Below, piece by piece: positions 60,276-64,000 of a stretch of DNA of 64,000 bases. The notes below the pieces were generated by a model. That model saw nothing but the letters and a program-made list of their open reading frames with translations, had not been told where the DNA came from and made no database searches. The position numbers and the translations under genes were made by a program. Source of the stretch: UMGS1387 sp045540015 (GTDB lineage Bacteria > Bacillota > Clostridia > Oscillospirales > CAG-382); NCBI GenBank assembly GCA_045540015.1, contig JAZQGP010000053.1, positions 1-64,000 on the forward strand, written 5' to 3'. Within the stretch, counting starts at the first letter, position 1. Every line of letters begins with the position of its first letter.

Positions 60276-61403
60276 TTACCCAAATATTTTTACAAATGGT
60301 GAGGTCACAAGCATCATTGCCGAGAGAGCTTCCTTTTCGGCGTCTCTGTCGCTTTGCCATTCTTCACCGGTTGTCAGCACCGCAGCTTTAGAACTGTTGT
60401 CATACCAAAGCTTTGCCCCGATAATTTCAGCCACAGTACTTACGGGAATCATTATTCTGTTTTCGGATATGTAAGCATTTTCGCTTGTGCTTATTTGCAC
60501 CTCGTCCATTGTAACAGTGCCTTTGTCTGGAGATATTTCAAACACGCTTTCACCGTTTGCAATCTTTGAAACACGTTTTTCTTCGTCCCACGTCACTTCA
60601 AGTCCAAATGTCTCGCACACAAATCTCAGCGGCACAAGCATTTCGGTTTTGCCCGAAAGCGGTGTTACCGATTTGTTGTCGCGTTCGATTACGGTGAGTG
60701 TTCCGTCGACTGCCGAGGCATAGTTTCCGATTTGCAGATACAGCGTATTTTTAAGCCGTCTTGCCTTTGTCATAACGGGAGGCGGTGTGTATTTTACGGA
60801 GTCAAACGGAATTTCCGTTTTTTCATTCGCTTTTTCAAATACTACTCTACCGGTTTGAGTTCCGTCAAAGCAGTTTACCGAAGCCCCCTGTGGAAAAAAG
60901 TCGTAATGCACACCGTTTCCGTCGCCGAAAGCAATTTCAAACCCGGGGTCTGCGTCTTGCGAAAGAAGTCTGAACGTAAACGTGTAAAGACCGAAGTTTT
61001 CGCCCGTTATCGCTTCCTGTCCCACTTTCTCCGCACCCTCAACATTCGTTCCGGGCATCATGTAACCCGTGAAGGTAAACATGCCTTTCTCGGAGTCAAG
61101 CATTTCGCCGATCATGTTAAGCCCCTTATGAGGAACATTTTCGGAAAACAGGGCAAATTCCGAAGCCTTTGCTTTTGAGCTTGCATCGTATGGCTCGACT
61201 GCATCCGTGTCGTATCTCACGGCAAACTGAAACGTCAGAAATCTCATTCGGTCAAAGCTTGCACTGAGAGTAAACACTCCGTTTTCGTCAGGCTCCGACT
61301 GCACAAAATTAATTGTCATGCCATCGTTGTCTTGTGCAAAACACGTGCCCATGCATATTAAAAGCACTGTAATCAGGACAATACATAGTCTACGTAAGCT
61401 CAT
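60276..61403 (-). CDS. Secreted protein, cohesin-like domain plus copper-amine-oxidase-N-like domain
   Basis: A 375-residue protein: signal peptide (about 1-24, ending TCFAQD), then a cohesin-like beta domain over about 27-190 (ENGVFTLSASFDRMRFLTFQFAVRYDTDAVEPYD ... FGLYTFTFRLLS). The second half (about 225-350) has two repeats of the Cu_amine_oxidN1 type: MLVPLRFVCETFGLEVTWDEEKRVSKIANGESVFEIS and RIMIPVSTVAEIIGAKLWYDNSSKAAVLTT. Such domains are often wall- or self-associating in clostridial surface proteins. First gene of the operon, with a -35/-10 promoter 50-80 bp upstream. Confidence 0.7.
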   Translation of the reverse strand: MSLRRLCIVLITVLLICMGTCFAQDNDGMTINFVQSEPDENGVFTLSASFDRMRFLTFQFAVRYDTDAVEPYDASSKAKASEFALFSENVPHKGLNMIGEMLDSEKGMFTFTGYMMPGTNVEGAEKVGQEAITGENFGLYTFTFRLLSQDADPGFEIAFGDGNGVHYDFFPQGASVNCFDGTQTGRVVFEKANEKTEIPFDSVKYTPPPVMTKARRLKNTLYLQIGNYASAVDGTLTVIERDNKSVTPLSGKTEMLVPLRFVCETFGLEVTWDEEKRVSKIANGESVFEISPDKGTVTMDEVQISTSENAYISENRIMIPVSTVAEIIGAKLWYDNSSKAAVLTTGEEWQSDRDAEKEALSAMMLVTSPFVKIFG

Positions 61404-61454
61404 AATTCACCTCACATGTATAACTATTTCATCTTACCTAATTATAGTACCGTA

Positions 61455-61483
61455 ATGATAACACATATATATAAAAATGTCAA
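61455..61483 (-). promoter_or_regulatory. Promoter for the cohesin/dockerin operon
   Basis: Minus strand perfect TTGACA (61478-61483), 17-bp spacer ending TGT, TATCAT (61455-61460). The spacer and -10 share TATATATGTG-T/A-TATCAT with the nifJ promoter. Confidence 0.7.
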
Positions 61484-61604
61484 TGATTTTCAAGAAAATA
61501 TTTTTATTTTACAGATATTTGTTTTTGTGTTTCCTGTGTATTCCGACAAGACGGTATTTCTCAGTATATTTTGCGGCAACATAGAAAATTTTCCCGAAAA
61601 GGTA

Positions 61605-61633
61605 TTGTTTTTACTTTGCGGATATGGTAATAT
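61605..61633 (+). promoter_or_regulatory. Promoter for yfbR-like, with overlapping inverted repeat
   Basis: TTGTTT (61605-61610), 17-bp spacer ending TGG, TAATAT (61628-61633). ATATGGT (61622-61628) and ACCATAT (61645-61651) form an inverted repeat flanking the -10. Confidence 0.55.
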
Positions 61634-61673
61634 ATTTCATATATACCATATAGGCAAAGAAAGAGGTGTGCGT

Positions 61674-62258
61674 ATGGGAGAATATTCGTTTTTTGCACTT
61701 GCATTCAGAATGAAATATATAAACCGCTGGGGGCTTATGAGAAATCTTCGCAGCGAGAATCTTACCGAGCACAGTGCAGAGTGCGCAATGCTTGCCCATG
61801 TACTGAGCGAAATAGGAAACACATATTTTGGAAAACACTACAATCCCGACAGAGCCGCAGTATGCGCTCTTTATCACGATATGAGCGAGATTTTCACAGG
61901 AGACTTGCCAACGCCTGTTAAATATTTCAATGACACCATACGCGACAGCTACAAGCAGATTGAAAAGGATGCCGTTGAAAAGGCAATCGGAAAACTGCCG
62001 GAGGAGCTTTCGGGAAAATACAAAAGCATACTGGAGTTTGAAGAAGACGAAAATCTCAGACGTATAGTAAAGGCGGCGGACAAGCTGAGCGCATATTTGA
62101 AATGCGTTGAGGAATACAGAAACGGAAACAACGAGTTCAAGGCGGCTCTTGTATCGACCGAAAAGGCACTTGAAAAACTATCGGAGGAATGTGAGGAACT
62201 CAAATGGTTTCTTGATAATTTCGCAAAGGCGTTTGAAAAATCGCTTGACGAACTGTAA
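61674..62258 (+). CDS. HD-domain 5'-deoxynucleotidase, YfbR-like
   Basis: A 194-residue protein. YSFFALAFRMKYINRWGLMRNLRSENLTEHSAECAMLAHVL and YHDMSEIFTGDLPTPVKYFN give the HD-domain metal site (H, HD, D) of YfbR. The C-terminal helix AADKLSAYLKCVEEY is also characteristic. It should hydrolyse deoxynucleoside 5'-monophosphates to nucleosides. ATG 61674 was chosen because AAAGAGG is 7 bases upstream; the long frame from 61416 runs through the promoter. Next gene 21 bp downstream. Confidence 0.86.
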   Translation: MGEYSFFALAFRMKYINRWGLMRNLRSENLTEHSAECAMLAHVLSEIGNTYFGKHYNPDRAAVCALYHDMSEIFTGDLPTPVKYFNDTIRDSYKQIEKDAVEKAIGKLPEELSGKYKSILEFEEDENLRRIVKAADKLSAYLKCVEEYRNGNNEFKAALVSTEKALEKLSEECEELKWFLDNFAKAFEKSLDEL

Positions 62259-62279
62259 AAACGAAAAGAGGATATATAA

Positions 62280-62942
62280 ATGTATAAATCGGTCATGTTT
62301 GACCTTGACGGAACGCTGCTTGACACAATAGGCGACATAACGGAAAACATAAACCGCACAATGAGCGAGTTCGGGTATCCGCTTCACACAAGAGATGAGG
62401 CGCGTTCTTACATAAACGACGGAGCATTAAAGCTTATACAGAGAGCTCTTCCCGAGGGCGAAAACAGCGAGGAAAACGCAAAACGCGTCCTTTCAAGGTA
62501 TCTTGAAATATACGACGAACACGTTAATGAAGAAACAGTCCCGTACGATGGGGTAAAAGAGCTTGTAGCAAGGCTGAAAAAAGAAGGATACTGTTTGTCG
62601 GTGGTTTCAAACAAACCCGACAGGCACGTAAAGCTGCTTGCCGAGCACCATTTCGGCAAAGGTACATTCTCTTACATATCGGGTTCGGGGCTTGACCTTC
62701 CCAAAAAGCCCGACCGCGAATGTGTTGACAGAGCCGTAAAGGCAATGGGAATACCGTATGAAGGACTTTTGTATGTGGGTGATTCTCATGTTGACGTGTC
62801 TACGGCATATAACGCAAATCTCCCTTGTGCAGGCGTTACCTGGGGATTTCACGGAAAACACGGCTTTCTTGATAAAACGCCTGACTATTATATTGATACA
62901 CCCGAACAGTTGTATACGCTTATAACAAAAGGAACATGTTGA
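62280..62942 (+). CDS. HAD-family phosphatase, phosphoglycolate-phosphatase-like
   Basis: A 220-residue HAD enzyme of the Gph/PGP subfamily: motif I FDLDGTLLDT, motif II VVSNKPD, motif III KKPD and motif IV VGDSHVDVSTAYNA. A four-helix cap lies between motifs I and II. It should act on phosphoglycolate or another small phosphate ester. A ribosome-binding site, AGAGGATA, precedes the ATG. It sits between yfbR-like and the GH36 gene in one plus-strand transcript. Confidence 0.86.
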   Translation: MYKSVMFDLDGTLLDTIGDITENINRTMSEFGYPLHTRDEARSYINDGALKLIQRALPEGENSEENAKRVLSRYLEIYDEHVNEETVPYDGVKELVARLKKEGYCLSVVSNKPDRHVKLLAEHHFGKGTFSYISGSGLDLPKKPDRECVDRAVKAMGIPYEGLLYVGDSHVDVSTAYNANLPCAGVTWGFHGKHGFLDKTPDYYIDTPEQLYTLITKGTC

Positions 62943-62963
62943 TTATTACGGAGGAGAAAAAAT

Positions 62964-64000
62964 ATGTTTGCAAAGGAATACACACACGGCAGTATGAGCC
63001 TTAAATTCATAAAGTTGAACGACAGATATAAGATGTACCGTCTTGAAGGAAAGAGCTGTGATTCTTCGGGGTATGACAAAACTGCGCTTGCACCCTATGC
63101 TCTCAGAACCGCTTCAATGAATCATGAGCCTATGGAGGGCTGCGCATGCCTTGTTACAGATTCGGGAAACAAGTGCATATCGGCAGAGAAAAAAGGCGAT
63201 ACTCTGACACTTGTCTATCTCGAGGACGAAAGCCTTGAGGTTACGGTAAAGCTTCAGTTTATTGAGGGTGCTGACGTTATAAGACAGGTAAACTCCGTTA
63301 AAAATATCGGAAAAGAGCCTGTTACGCTTACGCATTTCAGCTCGGCACTCGTAACAGGCGTTGGTCTTTCGGGAATTCTTCCGTGGTATGACAAGAGAAA
63401 AATAAAGGTTCATTATTGCTTGTCACATTGGCAGGGAGAGTTCCAGTGGAGAACTGACACCTTAGAGCATCTCGGCGTTCGTCCTCATACGGCACACGCA
63501 TGGGATTGCACCTCTTGCCGTTTTACCTCTGTGGGAAGCTGGAGTACGGGAAAATACTATCCTATGGTTATGCTTGAAGACACAGAAACAGGGAAAGTGT
63601 GGTATATTGAGCATGAAGGCGCTTACAACTGGACAATAGAAATAGGAAATAAAAACGGCAGTAACGGAGGAACACTGTTTCTTGAAGCAAACAGCGCCGA
63701 TGAGCAGTCCGGAGGATTTGTGCATGAGCTCAGTCCCGGAGAAACCTACACCGCTTCGCCCTGTGTTTACGGCTGTACTGACGGAACCTTTGAGGACGGC
63801 GTAAGACAGCTTACAAAATACAAAAGAAAGACAACATTCGGTCATTGGGATACGCCTTATGCACCGGCATGCTTTAATGACTACATGAACTGCGTATGGG
63901 GACAGCCGACACGCGAAAAGCTCGTGCCTATTGTTGATGATGCGGCGAAGGCAGGCTGTGAGCTGTTTTGCATGGATGCGGGCTGGTATTCAAAAGGAAA
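62964..64000 (+). CDS. Alpha-galactosidase, GH36 family (partial, 5' part)
   Basis: The frame opens at ATG 62964 (GGAGGAGA upstream) and runs off the right edge after 345 codons. The N-terminal supersandwich includes LVTGVGLSGIL and HTAHAWDCTSCRF. The beginning of the catalytic barrel reads FNDYMNCVWGQPTREKLVPIVDDAAKAGCELFCMDAGWY, the GH36 hallmark (N-D-x-M-N and F-C-M-D-A-G-W-Y). The catalytic Asp of the later motifs is beyond the window. No signal peptide, so probably cytoplasmic, as usual for clostridial GH36. It should release galactose from raffinose-type sugars, which galK at 50903 could then phosphorylate. Confidence 0.92.
   Translation, partial: MFAKEYTHGSMSLKFIKLNDRYKMYRLEGKSCDSSGYDKTALAPYALRTASMNHEPMEGCACLVTDSGNKCISAEKKGDTLTLVYLEDESLEVTVKLQFIEGADVIRQVNSVKNIGKEPVTLTHFSSALVTGVGLSGILPWYDKRKIKVHYCLSHWQGEFQWRTDTLEHLGVRPHTAHAWDCTSCRFTSVGSWSTGKYYPMVMLEDTETGKVWYIEHEGAYNWTIEIGNKNGSNGGTLFLEANSADEQSGGFVHELSPGETYTASPCVYGCTDGTFEDGVRQLTKYKRKTTFGHWDTPYAPACFNDYMNCVWGQPTREKLVPIVDDAAKAGCELFCMDAGWYSKG

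Overview
The window looks like a chromosomal stretch of a low-GC, anaerobic member of the Clostridia (Bacillota), most likely an uncultured gut relative of the Oscillospirales. The grounds are strong Shine-Dalgarno sites, a pyruvate:ferredoxin oxidoreductase, a probable PPi-type phosphofructokinase, formate-tetrahydrofolate ligase, SLH-domain and dockerin surface proteins, and DUF1836/DUF951 housekeeping genes. The species-level assignment is inference.

Layout. 1-2.1 kb: right end of a prophage lysis module (two small helper proteins, holin, M23 endolysin), broken up by hairpin repeats. 2.2-11 kb: nrdR, a degenerate LytM protein, cvpA-like, pgsA, a ClpE-type unfoldase and two nucleotidyltransferases. 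11.1 kb: tRNA-Val followed by a hairpin array. 11.6-24.8 kb: mfd, a PrsA-like foldase, mreD-like, pfk, a solute-binding lipoprotein and a 1402-residue S-layer-type protein. 24.9-32.7 kb: DUF1836, an acyl-CoA synthetase, an esterase, YgjV-like and a three-gene sugar ABC importer. 32.9-37 kb: comM/yifB, a DnaA-box cluster, fhs, tsaE. 37.4-45.4 kb: an unknown protein, a VOC protein, a lipoprotein, secA and a four-gene membrane/thioesterase cluster. 45.8-54 kb: a dense plus-strand run from DUF951-prfA-sua5-coaE through a lytic transglycosylase, M18 peptidase, galK and walJ-like to a histidine phosphatase. 54.2-61.4 kb (minus): nifJ interrupted by one in-frame TAA, and a three-gene operon in which two cohesin-like secreted proteins bracket a dockerin protein. 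61.7-64 kb: yfbR-like, a phosphoglycolate-phosphatase-like HAD gene and the start of a GH36 alpha-galactosidase.

The least explained content is not protein-coding. One family of short hairpins has a near-constant loop (TTGTTYARA) on stems that change by compensatory substitution; it lies beside gene ends in both orientations, usually next to a second hairpin. A larger structured element occurs twice (1.2 and 37.2 kb) with covarying stems, and a GCTAAATT/AATTTAGC-spaced hairpin array lies upstream of mfd. At the protein level the two main candidates are the minimal cohesin/dockerin operon and the stop codon inside the thiamine-pyrophosphate motif of nifJ. Most promoters that can be recognised have 17-bp spacing, and many carry a TGn extended -10.
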